Source of the DNA: Obelidium mucronatum
Taxonomy: Eukaryota > Chytridiomycota > Chytridiomycetes > Chytridiales > Chytriomycetaceae
Reading direction: 5' to 3'
DNA: 64,000 nucleotides
Assembly: GCA_025765595.1 (NCBI GenBank)
Contig: JAIVFH010000007.1
Location: forward strand, 310,001-374,000
Position numbers and translations under genes: made by a program. How positions within the stretch are numbered: position 1 is the stretch's first letter; each line of letters starts with the position of its first letter. This document shows, piece by piece, positions 33,801 through 44,939 of this stretch. A model generated the notes under the pieces. It ran no database searches. It saw nothing but the letters and a program-made list of their open reading frames with translations, and was not told the DNA's origin.

Positions 33801-35493
33801 TGATTTCCTCACCAGCAGAGAATTTGATTGGTGGCCGATGGAAATTACGTAATTCTTGGGTATTGAGGTGAGTTTTATACTGTGAAAGAGAGGTTAGAGG
33901 ATGACTTCAAAAAAAATAAGAGAGAATATAAAATTACATGTGGGAACATCATTTCAATCGCGGCTCTAGAATGTTTCAGAATCGCGTTTCCTTGAGTTTG
34001 ACGAACTTCTTCGTGCTTTCGGGCATTGACATAGTATTGATCGTTTGACAGGTTATACTTGTCAACCAGGAACAAGTTTTTGACGACACGAGTAGTGGTT
34101 TTGGGGGCTTTTTTTTGAGAAAGTATTCAGTATGGAATAGTAAGTCGAGAGGAGAAGAAAGTAGACTGAGTATTCGGGAATTCGCGGTAGAGAAGAGAAG
34201 AGAAAGAGAATGGCGAAACAATCGAAACAGCAAATCCCGCCTTCGGCGGTGGGAAAGCATCGCCAAAGTCGGCAAAGGACACAAAAAAGCAAAGACAATA
34301 CCATCAGCATCATATCCCCAATCCTTGAGATCATTGACAATCGTTGGATCATTAAAAATAATTGGGGGAGCAACAAAGTTTTCTTCATCATCCCAAAGAA
34401 TTGAATCGGTCCAATCATCACGATCTAAAGCTGTATTTCGAATCAAAAGTCTAGCATGTTCATCCCGTGGACTTGAAAAGAAAAAAAAAGAAAGCGAGAG
34501 TCAGACGGAGATGAGAGAAAGAACTATTGGATTGCTGAATATAAACTACTGCTACTCAACTCGTCGCCAGTTTGTGTATCCATATTATTATTCCGAACAT
34601 CATCTTCATCATCCCAAAGAATCTTGTCTTCCCACGAATCAATAACAATTGGATCAAATGAGTTTGGCAAAACTTTGTCAATGAATATATCCCGCTAGAT
34701 GGTTGATTGTTGTTGAAAATCAGATCGTTTTTAAGAGATGCATGTGTATACAATCACCGCCTGCGGCGGCCGTGTCGTTGTTTTTTTTTTTTTTTTAGTT
34801 GTTGATGCATTCATATTTCACTCATGCCTCGCGCTTCAAATTTCATTCATATTTCGCTCAAGCCTCTCTTCGTGTGAGAATGTGGATCGTCCAAGTTATC
34901 CGAGTACTTTTCCACACAACTGTTGAACAAACAGACACACACCTCTTCCAAATCTTCTTTCCAATCGTCGTCCTCTGTAAATACCCCAAGACTCTGACAG
35001 ATTCTGCAACTGAATTCGGCCAAGAAAGACATCGATATCGTTTCGCGACAAGACATAGTTCTGGTGGCGATGCGGTGCTATTTGGTTGTTGTTGTTTGCA
35101 CTCACTCAGTGAAAGAGAAACAAACCAAAGAAAAGAAAAGAAAAGACAACACGCACGCTTCTTGAACAGCTTCTTGTTGACCTGCGGCTTGAGCACCTTG
35201 AGCCGCGGCGCAAACAGGTTGCTGAACCGCAGCGACGCCGGGTCGAACGCGTCGGCGTCGGCGTCGGCGTCGTCGCGCGGCATCGCTTCGCTTCCGTTTC
35301 CGGTTTCGTTTTCGTTCGGCTTCTGCGCAATGACGATCGGCGCGGCCATCGGGTTCCACAGCTGCGGCAGCGGCGCCGCGACCGACGGCAGCGCGAGCGA
35401 GAACGCCGCCGGCCGCCTGCTGCCGCTGTTGCGGTCGCGGTCGCGGTCGCGGTCGCGGTCGTTGTCGTCAGAGTCGTAGTTGTCGGAGTCCAT
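30831..35493 (-). CDS. TAF1: TFIID subunit TAF1 (fungal type, no bromodomains)
   Basis: The largest TFIID subunit. The start is MDSDNYDSDDNDRDRD; the TAF1 motif LFAPRLKVLKPQVNKK follows. Then come LDRDDWTDSILWDDE, YYVNARKHEEVRQTQGNA and the DUF3591 core: LNTQELRNFHRPPIKFSAGE, VSPGQVIQGITNNLIRAPVF, LNLTKFRLHSIAFRLMLQNP, KFYIGQSDALVRQRLR, WKKGENTGWYKVKQ, GKGMVQLHGGGDPTG, GFSFIRQSMKEMF. It ends DQELMDLLG without bromodomains, as in yeast. Inferred one-base skips: near 34990 (SESW then VFTEDDDWKEDL), 32671 (EAA then SHGEQRLKDIGY) and 32614 (LDLQQ then APGGAGEDNE). The A12 run near 33110 may be another. The first exon is very GC-rich. Many introns; some borders are tentative. Confidence 0.9.
34235..34253. 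repeat. GC hairpin in a TAF1 intron
   Basis: CCCGCC-TTC-GGCGG-type inverted repeat, followed at once by a second weaker one (catcgccaaagtcggc). It sits inside the intron that separates WGYDAD from PKTTTRVVKN. A related hairpin, ccgcctgcggcgg, lies at 34757-34770 in the same gene. Confidence 0.75.
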
Positions 35494-35530
35494 TTGTTTG
35501 GTTTTTCTTAAATAATTAATTCATTTAATA

Positions 35531-36340
35531 ATGTCTCTTTTTGGCGGCGCCATTTCACTCAGCATTCCAGCCGCCTTTGTCGACGCAAGTCTGTTCCGCC
35601 AGGTGCCCGACCACCAAGAAGTCTTTGTGTCGAGCCAGGACAAGAGCCAGTCGCTCATTGTCGAAATCCTGGAAATGACCACTGAGAGCGACGATGCCGT
35701 GCTGTGAGTCTCTTGCTGAGTCTCTCGCTGAGTCTCTTGCTGAGTCTCTTGCTGAGTCTCTTGCTGAGTCTCTTGAAACTCGATTTGACCAAGCACTGAA
35801 TGCAGATTTCACTTTAATGAACTGGCCGTCGATAATGATGCTCAACTACCCGATAATGCAATCGTACAACGACTACAACTTCCACTCTTACCTTCCATGA
35901 ATCTACCGTACATTTGCAATTTCTTCTTTCATTCGTTGTCATCTTTACATGTATTTTTCAACCATCCTTCCATTTAGTCCCGACTCCTCAATATCAATTA
36001 TTCACGGTCGTCAGTATTCTGCTAAATTCAATAGTTCTGGTTCAATTCAAAATCACAAGGACTATATCCATCTTTTCTTGTGTCTTTTCCGTATTCCAAA
36101 AGTGGATACTGATTTGCTGATTTCTTTTAATCGGAGTGTTGATGATGATGGTGGTGGGTGCCTGTTTTTGATACGGCCGAAGGCGAGGGAACCGCCGCAG
36201 GCGGTTTATTCTTTTCATCAGAGCGATTCTTGTGTTGACCCCCACAAAATACTCCTTTAGACATCGATTCTCGTTCAATGAATGAATTCTGTTCTCTTGT
36301 AAACTCCCTGAAAATTGTTGATTGGGGTCTTTTCCAGTAA
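35531..36340 (+). CDS. MOG1: Ran-binding protein Mog1 (RANGRF)
   Basis: A small nuclear protein that binds RanGTP and promotes nucleotide release. Exon 1 MSLFGGAISLSIPAAFVDAS, RQVPDHQEVFV is the diagnostic Mog1 start (LFGGA-I..P..F.D.S..RQVPD.QEVF). Exon 2 gives FHFNELAVDNDAQ. Exon 3 reads ISIIHGRQYSAKFN and IHLFLCLFRIPKVDTDLLIS. The last exon encodes FCSLVNSLKIVDWGLFQ, the standard C-terminus. Introns: 35705-35806 (a 12-bp tandem repeat), about 35909-35979, and 36136-36260 (two GC hairpins). The long frame that reads through the third intron to 36260 is not the product. No frame break is needed. Confidence 0.9.
35705..35776. repeat. 12-bp tandem repeat in MOG1 intron 1
   Basis: Six near-perfect copies of GAGTCTCTTGCT (one unit has TCGCT). 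The first copy begins at the splice donor, so GTGAGTCTC is itself part of the array and every unit carries a donor-like TGAGTC. Confidence 0.9.
36165..36206. repeat. GC hairpin pair in MOG1 intron 3
   Basis: Two adjacent inverted repeats, cggccgaaggcg and accgccgcaggcggt, within the third intron; the same family as the BCS1 and UTP21 intronic hairpins. Confidence 0.75.
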
Positions 36341-36401
36341 TATCAATCAGTAAAATAAATAATGCATAAGTAAATAAATAGAACTTAATTATTCTTCTCA
36401 A

Positions 36402-36680
36402 ATGGGAACAAAACAAAAGAAACCAGCGAAAAAACTACCCCTCAACATCCGAAAGAGGTGGAAAGCAGGGGCTGCGAAAGAAGCACAAGAAGATGCGAAA
36501 TGGGACGATTTGGAGATTGAAGAGTTGTTGGACGATAAAGACGAAGGAGCTGCGAAAAAGAAGGCCAAACCATCGCAAAAGTATCGAGATACATTGAAGC
36601 AAGTTAAAATGGGATCAGGAGTTTCGAAAGATGTCGTCGTAAACCCATCAAGCAGCAACGGAAAGTCCAAATCAAAGTGA
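36402..36680 (+). CDS. Small highly basic protein, unknown
   Basis: A 92-residue intronless ORF, MGTKQKKPAKKLPLNIRKRW, rich in Lys with a central acidic patch (KWDDLEIEELLDDKDEG) and a Ser/Lys tail. The composition suggests a nuclear or nucleolar protein, but I recognise no family. It is convergent with the vezatin-like gene (stops 83 bp apart). Confidence 0.55.
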   Translation: MGTKQKKPAKKLPLNIRKRWKAGAAKEAQEDAKWDDLEIEELLDDKDEGAAKKKAKPSQKYRDTLKQVKMGSGVSKDVVVNPSSSNGKSKSK

Positions 36681-36762
36681 CAGATAAACTGAACCCAGCA
36701 AGCATACAGCAATAATTCTTTTTTATATGTCAACTAATAAAGTACGTTCACTTTCTTTTTAT

Positions 36763-38600
36763 TTACTCATGAAGTTCAGGTTTTCTAAAGGTCAAAACAG
36801 TCTTGAGTTCCGCCATCATCTGAAGGCTCACTTGCGCCTTTGATTTAGCTATTGCTTCCTCTTCGCGTTTTTGTCTCTGTATGGCAATGCGTTCTTCTCT
36901 GGATAAAATTGTCTACAATAAGTCGAAGAAAGACAAGAGTTTAACGAGCTTTCAAGGAACCAGAATACACTCGAACATGACATCAACTCACTCTTGATTC
37001 ACTGTCTGCTTCAGGAGATCCCTCAAAAATCTGCTCTGCTCCAATACCTTCTAAATAACTGGATGCATCCAAAAAGTGTCGAGTTCCTTCACAAACAGCA
37101 TCTTCTTCAGATCTCGTTCGTTCCCATATTGGAGTTATTCGGAGGAACGGCACTGAGTAAATCAGAAGACGGCTTCATCATGCTGTTATTCCAATTGGAG
37201 CGACAAGATTCAAAGAGAGTTTCTAATTCCTTGATATCCGCTTGTATCATGTCCAAACGGCACGATATTAGTTGCTGATGCTGACTTTGATCATTGTTGT
37301 GGTCCGCGAGCTGTTGCTGTTCCAATAAAAGGTCTTGATTGAGAACGAGTAATTTCATGCTAGCCGAATGAAGAGTTTTTTCAAGAATAGAAAGACTTGA
37401 AAGAAAGGGACTTGTATGCTCGCCGCGAGATTCATTTGTGGAATGGTGATGTTCGATGTTTTCGTTTGTGGACTTTTCTGTTGAAAATAATAAAAATTCA
37501 AAACGGGGAAATAAGCATGCATGGGGGGTGTTTTGAATAAATAACCCTGAAAGAGGGAGGAGGAACACTTTACTTGACTCAAACGATAGGGCATCGAGCA
37601 ACTCTTTTGCGGCCGTTTGATTAACACTCGAAACAGTATTCAACAAAACACTGAGTTCAACAAAACAATCAAGCAGTCTATCCTCTGATCTTAAATCAAA
37701 AACTCTTCCGTCGGAACCACCGATTATACGTTGGAGAAACCAGATTCGAGATAGTTTGAGTTCCAACAGAGCAAGTTTCAATCCCTCCATAGAATAAGGA
37801 TCCACCGTTTCTTTCGCGGTACGAATTATTTTGAAATCATGGATCTCGTTTGGATTCAAGTAGGGATGAAGAACTGAGGGTGTTGATGCCTCAAGTGATG
37901 AAATCATTGATTGCAGGTCCGAGAGTGATGATGAAATAGTAGAGCTACATATAGATCGCAATAATTGGCATCGCAGCACAGTTTTCGAATTTTCTAGATT
38001 GGCTTGAAGTCGTGGTTTTGAGGTGCTAGCGCGTTTCTCGTCAAAAAAATATATCAAGCCATAAAGTCAAAGCTGCAAAAGAAATAAAATAAAACATACA
38101 TTGAAAACCCGTTTGATATCATTTGTATCTCATTCAGAAATAGAAGAACTTTTTGAATTGCAGAATCAAGAGTCAACACTGCGTTGTGAAAAGAATCAAT
38201 CGATTCCAAAATGGTATGCTGCTTATTGCCATGCATACAGAGTCAAAAAAAAGCTCCCACGAGTCATGAAAGCAAATTAACAAGACGCACGTTGGTTGTC
38301 GAATTCGCATTATTCGAATCGTTGGAGTCTCCTTGGCTAGATTTTGACGAAGCTGGAAGCAAGGGTTTATGCGACAAAGAGTCCAATTGAATATCAATGA
38401 GCCGCGAAAGCCTCTGGGAGAGAATGCAAGAGAATGGGAGTTGTTGTTCAAGTTGCTTTTCTCGATGGCCTTCATTTACAAGCTGAGAGCTTGCAGCCCA
38501 ACGAAGCATCAGTGCATTCAAAGCTGAACTCTTCCTCATTGTGGTCACTGTCAGGTTCAAGAAGGGCGGCGAAAGGGCCAAGAGGATCAACTTCTTCCAT
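36763..38600 (-). CDS. Vezatin-like (myosin-binding) protein, tentative
   Basis: The start is MEEVDPLGPFAALLEPDSD, then by a one-base skip near 38528 SALNALMLRWAASSQLVNEG and a helical region. An intron at about 38040-38220 precedes a long exon with FKIIRTAKETVDPYSMEGLK, ELKLSRIWFLQRIIGG and Gln-rich helices. Past another one-base skip at about 37107 (NEI then EEDAVCEGTRHF) come YLEGIGAEQIFEGSPEAD and, after an intron, SREERIAIQRQKREEEAIAK, MAELKTVLTFRKP. The C-terminal pattern resembles fungal vezatin/myosin-binding proteins, but this is from memory of the pattern only. No membrane segment is obvious. Its start faces AGM1 38 bp away. Confidence 0.45.
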
Positions 38601-38638
38601 GTCTTTGAAAATAAATCGTAACTTCAAAAAACATCATA

Positions 38639-40886
38639 ATGGCATCAATCGACTCTGCCAAAGTTACTGCTGCTCTCGCCAAACACATTCTCAAGACACC
38701 AACTCGCTTCCAGTATGGTAACTGCTGGATTCAGAATGGAGTAAGAACAATGTGCTCTGTGAAACACGCCGTTTCCCGCTGGTTATTTATTTTTTTATTA
38801 TGCAGTGCCTCGCTCCTTGATCCTGTCATGTTTTCTGTCGGTGTTCTCGCTGTATTGAGATCAAAGTACCACAAGGGAAAGACGATCGGTGTAATGGTTA
38901 CTGCATCCCACAACCCTGTCAAGGTAATGTGTGTCTGAAGACACGTTGTTTTTTTATTTATTTTCGTTGCAAGTGCACCTATTTCACAAGGAACTACTGT
39001 CGATTTTAACTGGATAAATTCATATTGCTAGGACAACGGTGTCAAGGCTGTTGAGCCCCTTGGAGAAATGTTGGTGCAGTCCTGGGAAGGTTACGCTACC
39101 CAGCTCGCCAATGCTACTCACTCTGCCGATGCTCTTCTGGATGTGATTCGCAACGTTATCGCTCAAGAATCTATTGATTGGTCTCAACCTGCCAATGTCG
39201 TTGTTGCCAGAGACACAAGGTGCACTTGGCGCACTCATGTTCTTGGCATCAATTTAACTGCTTTTTTTTTGACAGACCAAGTGGTAAAGCTCTAGTCGAA
39301 TCTCTTATTGATGGTGTGAACTCTCTTGGTGGAGGAATCAAGGACTTTGGATTCTTCACAACTCCTCAATTGCACTATGTTGTTCGCGCCATCAATACTG
39401 CTGGCACTGAAGAAAGCTACGGAGAACCAACTGAAGAAGCATACTACCAGAAGCTTGCTGATGCCTTCAAGAGAGTGACCGTAAGTAGTGAGACTGTTGG
39501 TTTTTTTTGTTTTGACTTGGCATTGATTGACGCAAATTAGAACGGGTACCCAAGACTTTCTCCCTTGTTAATCGACGGAGCGAACGGAATTGGTGCCCCA
39601 GCTATGGAGAAATTGGGAAAATACTTGGGCGACTCGTTTGCTTATGAGCTGGTGAACAGTGACATTGCCACTCCAGAAAAGTTGAACCACGATGTAAGAG
39701 GCGATTTTATTTTTACGAAGCCGCTGAATTTCAATGTCTGTTTTGATTTTTAGGCTGGAGCCGATTACGTCAAGGTCAAGATTGCCAAGCCCCCTGGTTT
39801 TGACTTGAGAGTGGGACAGAGAGCTTGCTCTTTGGACTGGAGATGCCGACAGAATCGTTTTCTACTTTATCGATGAAGGTTGGACTGCATGGGATTGTCA
39901 ATTTAAGTTTGTTGCTAATCAGACCATTAGATGGAACATTCCGACTATTGGATGGAGACAAGATCGCAACTCTTTCGGCCGAGTTTATTATGGATCTTGC
40001 TAAGCAGGCTCATATTTTGGTTCAACGCGAAGATGGATCCAAAACTCCACTTCAAGTTGGACTTGTTCAAACCGCCTACGCCAACGGATCTTCCACTGCT
40101 TATGTCAAAGACACGCTGGTTGGTGTTTCATTAAAGGCATGTCAAAGATCTAAACTCTTGTCTACAGCAAGTTCCAGTCGTGTTCACCCCTACTGGTGTA
40201 AAGCACTTGCACCACGCTGCCGAAGCTTTTGACGTCGGGGTTTACTTTGAAGCAAACGGACACGGAACTGTGTTATTCAGTCCAGCTGCTATCAAGGCTT
40301 TCAAGACTAGTGTTGGGTCGGGATTATTTGTTTCACCGTTTTTGTCTGTTGAAATTTAACAGTTTTCATAAACCAGTGCCACTCCAGAAGCCTCCAAAGC
40401 AATTGATGCTCTCCGCGCTTTGACCGATTTGATTAATCAAGCCGTCGGCGATGCATTATCTGATATGCTTCTTGTGAGTTTTGCATGGAGACGTTACAAA
40501 TTATTTTCTGACACTTTTTGGGCTTACAGGTTGAAGCAGTGTTGACTTACCAACAAAAGAGCTTTGCCAAATGGAACACAGACTACACTGATCTTCCCTC
40601 CCGCCAAGAGAAGGTCAAGGTCACCAACCGCAATGACTTTGTCCCAATCAAAGCTGACACGGAATTGTCCCACCCAGTTGGTCTCCAAGAAAAAATCAAT
40701 GAACAAGTGAGCAAGTTCAACAAGGGACGTTGCTTTGTTCGTCCTTCTGGAACTGAAGATGTTGTTCGTGTGTATGCAGAAGCTGCTACTCGTGAAGAAA
40801 CTGATCGTTTGACTTATATTGTCTGTGGAATTGTGTTCGATGGTTATGGTGGTGTTGGGGCTCGTCCTGCTGCCTTCTTGCCATAA
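38639..40886 (+). CDS. AGM1: Phosphoacetylglucosamine mutase
   Basis: Interconverts GlcNAc-6-P and GlcNAc-1-P for UDP-GlcNAc and chitin synthesis. The active-site phosphoserine loop is TASHNP in [20 protein letters not shown]. The metal loop DGDADR is present only if one base is removed at 39838 (TTG GAC t GGA GAT GCC GAC AGA). Another removal at 38720 gives [20 protein letters not shown], again the family sequence. The sugar-binding and phosphate-binding parts read HGTVLFS-type [11 protein letters not shown] and [17 protein letters not shown]. It ends GARPAAFLP. About eight short introns. As this is an essential fungal enzyme, both breaks are probably not true mutations. Confidence 0.93.
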
Positions 40887-41579
40887 ATCAGGCTTTGAAT
40901 TGCCAATTAAAAGTCCTGCATTGACCTTTCAAGTTTTTTTTTTAATCCAAAATTGCATTTTTATATTAGTGGGACAGTATTAATTGTTTTTTTCACCCGT
41001 CTCAAAACACTTTAGCCGTCAATCTTCTGGTTATTATTCTCCACTTATCTAATACTTTTTCTAAACCTTCAGGATCCCATTGGACCATGTGGATTTTACC
41101 TGATTTTCAAAGTCAGAGACAAAGAAATGAGTTGGCTATTTTGCAAAAAGTGTTTAGATACCTCCAAGACACGTAACAATTTAAGAACAATAAGAATAAC
41201 TAGAGAAAAGTAACAAAACATAGGTCTACAGATAATAGCCAACAGTATTATAGACTTCATACCAAAACTTTTGAGCATGTCTAGGATTTTAATCTACACT
41301 ATTTTAAAAGCATAAGTAAAATGAGAAGTTGCAACACTCTCTTTTATAAGTTTTCTCAGCAAGCACACGTGTTATGTCACATGTGGGATGTTGAAGTCTA
41401 GACCAACACAAACGTTCCATCACCAATTTTAGTACACCCCTAAAGTTGTGCTGTTAGTGTTCTGAAGATATTGTATAGATATTCTGTAGCCAGTTCCAAC
41501 AGCAATTCTCCAGATCATGCAAGAGAATGCCCTCAGAATGTGTCCCCACAGAAAACTCCCAGAACAGTCTGTAGGTGTG
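40887..41579. other. Boundary between gene region and repeat compartment
   Basis: About 690 AT-rich bases with no recognised gene. Short minus-strand frames (41096-41278) look random. Spliced genes end here and do not resume until the isolated gene at 57.9 kb. Confidence 0.5.
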
Positions 41580-42793
41580 CAGCAAGTCACCTGTCTGTTG
41601 CCCACCCTTGCTTCTTGCAGCAATGGCTTTGTGGAGCCTGTAGCTTCATGTTGAGCTGTTGGTGGATACTTTTAGACGATGTTCAGTGTGACTCAGCCAC
41701 ACTGGCCCCAGCAAGTCACCTGTCTGTTGCCCACCCTTGCTTCTTACAGCAATGGCTTTGTGGAGCCTGTAGCTTCATGTTGAGCTGGTGGAAAAAATTT
41801 TTAGACCATGTTCAGTGAGACTCAGCCACACTGGCCGGGATCCCGGCCACTGGCCCCAGCAAGTCACCTGTCTGTTGCCCACCCTTGCTTCTTGCAGCAA
41901 TGGCTTTGTGGAGCCTGTAGCTTCATGTTGAGCTGTTGGTGGATACTTTTAGACCATGTTCAGTGTGACTCAGCCACACTGGCCGGGATCCCGGCCACTG
42001 GCCCCAGCAAGTCACCTGTCTGTTGCCCACCCTTGCTTCTTGCAGCAATGGCTTTGTGGAGCCTGTAGCTTCATGTTGAGCTGGTGGAAAAAATTTTTAG
42101 ACCATGTTCAGTGAGACTCAGCCACACTGGCCGGGATCCCGGCCACTGGCCCCAGCAAGTCACCTGTCTGTTGCCCACCCTTGCTTCTTGCAGCAATGGC
42201 TTTGTGGAGCCTGTAGCTTCATGTTGAGCTGTTGGTGGATACTTTTAGACCATGTTCAGTGTGACTCAGCCACACTGGCCGGGATCCCGGCCACTGGCCC
42301 CAGCAAGTCACCTGTCTGTTGCCCACCCTTGCTTCTTGCAGCAATGGCTTTGTGGAGCCTGTAGCTTCATGTTGAGCTGGTGGAAAAATTTTTAGACCAT
42401 GTTCAGTGAGACTCAGCCACACTGGCCGGGATCCCGGCCACTGGCCCCAGCAAGTCACCTGTCTGTTGCCCACCCTTGCTTCTTGCAGCAATGGCTTTGT
42501 GGAGCCTGTAGCTTCATGTTGAGCTGTGGTGGATAATTTTAGACCATGTTCAGTGAGACTCAGCCACACTGGCCGGGATCCCGGCCACTGGCCCCAGCAA
42601 GTCACCTGTCTGTTGCCCACCCTTGCTTCTTGCAGCAATGGCTTTGTGGAGCCTGTAGCTTCATTTTGAGCTGTTGGTGGATACTTTTAGACCATGTTCA
42701 GTGTGACTCAGCCACACTGGCCGGGATCCCGGCCACTGGCCCCAGCAAGTCACCTGTCTGTTGCCCACCCTTGCTTCTTGCAGCAATGTCCTC
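41580..42793. repeat. 148-bp satellite array (about 8.5 units)
   Basis: Units start at about 41580, 41709, 41857, 42005, 42153, 42301, 42448, 42595 and 42743; the period is 148 (two units 147, the first 129 because it lacks GGGATCCCGGCCACTGGCC). Each unit contains the palindrome-like GGCCGGGATCCCGGCC. The first four full units alternate between a gttggtggatactttt and a ggtggaaaaaattttt variant, i.e. a 296-bp higher-order unit that decays to the right. Confidence 0.95.
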
Positions 42794-42891
42794 CAATGCC
42801 TTGCTGCTTTGTTCCAGAACACGCGATGAGTGAGTGCAGAAATCTTGTGCATATTGGGGTCTGAAAACATCAGAGATTATGAAACAGAACT

Positions 42892-43194
42892 TTGATTCAT
42901 CTTCTCACTCTCTTCAACTCAAGTTGTTTGCCGCTGATGGCCAAGTTCTATTTGTGCAAAACGCTTATTACTCATTCTGAGGCCAATCAAAATGAAACCG
43001 GGTGCTTTATTTTGGAGCCTGTGTTTGGTTCAATTATTGTGGCAGTGGATTCCATTCAAGGGAGATGCCACATCATTCCATACTTTCAAGATAGACAAAA
43101 TGGCGGTAGTGGAAAGGTTTATATGCTGAAAAGTACGTTTGGGCATCCATTTCCAACAACCAAGATGACCTTGACTTGGCTGACTCTGTCATAG
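42892..43194 (+). pseudogene. Possible transposon-protein fragment
   Basis: A 100-codon frame with FGSIIVAVDSIQGRCHIIPY, a pattern resembling the V-x-S-I-x-R-x-x-H-x-x-P-x-F stretch I associate with large fungal transposon ORFs. It is isolated between repeats and lacks upstream coding sequence. The assignment is weak. Confidence 0.25.
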
Positions 43195-43258
43195 AAGATT
43201 AAAAGTTGTGATAAATTTAGTATTCAAATAAATGAGAATATATTTGAAAGCAACAGAT

Positions 43259-43909
43259 TGCAGGTTGCTTGTCAACCTGTCATGTTAAGGGGGAGTTTGA
43301 GGGGGTGGGAGGCCAATTCCTTGTAGTTCTATTTATAGAAAAAGTGTTCCTACTTTGTTTAAATGGTTTGAGGCTTAACAAGGGGTTTCTTAATAGTTCT
43401 ATTTTTAGAAAATGAACAGGTTCAAGATGTTACTTCCCTGACAATTAACAGAAAACTGAGTTAGAAACAATATTCACATGTAAGACAACACATAAATATT
43501 CAACTGTCTTGTTGAAGGGTTTTTTTGACAGGAGTGAGCATGTTTAAAGGATTCAATTTTCTGGCTTTCCTGTCATGCTTGTGCACCTAACTCCCAATTA
43601 TGAAAGACACAAATTCAATACAGGATTAATGCTATGTAAGCAGCACCCATTGCAGTCATGAGGACAATCTGTCAGTAGTGCTATTGGCTTTGCTATCTGG
43701 CTCCTTCGAAATCTTCTGTTCATTAATCAAGATTTTAAATAACAGATGCAGCACAAGGTTATGAATATATGAGTTTTTTTGTTTCCAAAGAAGATAGCGA
43801 CTTTATATTTACATCAAAATAAAACCCCTCATTAATTTTAGGACCTAATTTCTCTGGATTTGCAACCTGCACTGCGAAGAAGCAAAGTGACTGAGCGTAT
43901 GTCTCTAGT
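43259..43909 (+). mobile_element. Noncoding dispersed repeat, copy 1
   Basis: Begins TGCAGGTTGCTTGTCAACCTG (a small hairpin), has the shared body with ttccttgtagttctatttat, and ends GCAACCTGCACTGCGAAGAAGCAAAGTGACTGAGCGTATGTCTCTAGT. Terminal GCAGGTTGC/GCAACCTGC inverted repeats suggest a nonautonomous DNA transposon. Confidence 0.75.
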
Positions 43910-44022
43910 TTGGGGAATGTCAAATGTATTTAGAATGCTGAAGTTAAAGCTTTAGGCTTATGGTAAATGTGGCATTCATTTTGCATATATTTTAACTCTA
44001 TTTGGAATAATATGCGCCATAT

Positions 44023-44720
44023 TGCAGGTTGCTTGTCAACCTGTCATGTTAAGGGGGAGTTTGAGGGGGTTGAAGGCCAATTCCTTGTAGTTCTATTTAT
44101 AGAAAAGATGTTCCTACTTTGTTCAAATGGTTTGAGGGTTAAGAAGGGAGTTTTTAATAGTTCTATTTTTAGAAAATGCACTTGTTCAAGCTGTTGCTTC
44201 CCTGGCAATTAAAGGAAAATTGACTTGGAAACAAAGTAACTCCAGACAACACAACTGTCTCAAGAAGGGTTTTTTGACCTGAGTAATCATGTTTTGCTTA
44301 TTTTATTTTCTAGCTGCTGTCATGTCAGGCTTGCTGAAAACCAGAATAAGCTTTCCTCTAATAGATTTCATCAACTAACACAAATAATGGAAGCTCTAAA
44401 GAAGGCAAAATAAGAAGTGACTCAAGGCTAGATTAATGCCTAGTAAGCAGCACATATTGCAGGCAGACTCATGATGAGAATCTGTCTGCTTTTGGCTTGT
44501 TTGACATCTTCTGGTCATCCCCCAAGATTTTAAATTTGGAAACAAAGAAGAGAGCCTCTTTTAATTTTCTGGTAATCAAAATAGAAATTCTGACTTATCG
44601 AACACACCCCTAAAAAGAAATTTTCTCCTTGCAAGTGTTGCCATCCCACTAAGTGCTAATTTCTCTGGAGTTGCAACCTGCACTGCGAGGAAGCAAAGAG
44701 ACTGAGCATATGTCTCTAGT
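44023..44720 (+). mobile_element. Noncoding dispersed repeat, copy 2
   Basis: Same ends and orientation as copy 1, about 698 bp, with a more complete middle (ctgctgtcatgtcaggcttgc region). Confidence 0.8.
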
Positions 44721-44939
44721 CCCAAGTATGTATTTAAATACAAGTGGAATTCAAGAAATGTATGTTTACTCCACAGCCAGTTTCCAGATGCATGCATGGG
44801 TTCTTCAGCTGACTGATGTTCCAAATACTTGTCCAGGGTCATACGGAAACAGTGAGTGGAATATTTCCGCTTCCCTATTGAATGTTTGTCAACAAAACAC
44901 CAAATGTTCACGTACCTGGATTTGAAACCTCCAGACATA

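Noticed and set aside
34858..35056. Alternative ORFs with VCVC-type ends in the TAF1 5' region
   Set aside because: They read through introns or the opposite frame; the TAF1 frame is supported by the LFAPRLKVLKP motif and splice borders.
36402..36733. Minus-strand ORF opposite the small basic gene
   Set aside because: Hydrophobic, motif-free antisense shadow of the Lys-rich frame.
1154..40886. Programmed +1 frameshifting at a fixed signal
   Set aside because: No common codon, stop codon or downstream element at the inferred sites; skipped base and flanking codons vary. Kept only as an alternative under the frame-interruption finding.
1154..40886. Genes as pseudogenes because of frame breaks
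   Set aside because: Many are essential single-copy functions with otherwise intact conserved residues and splice sites; decay would also give deletions and missense changes.
41471..42870. Several 60-139 aa ORFs with identical sequences
   Set aside because: They are translations of the 148-bp satellite; the repetition of MQQWLCGACSF-like peptides follows from the repeat unit.
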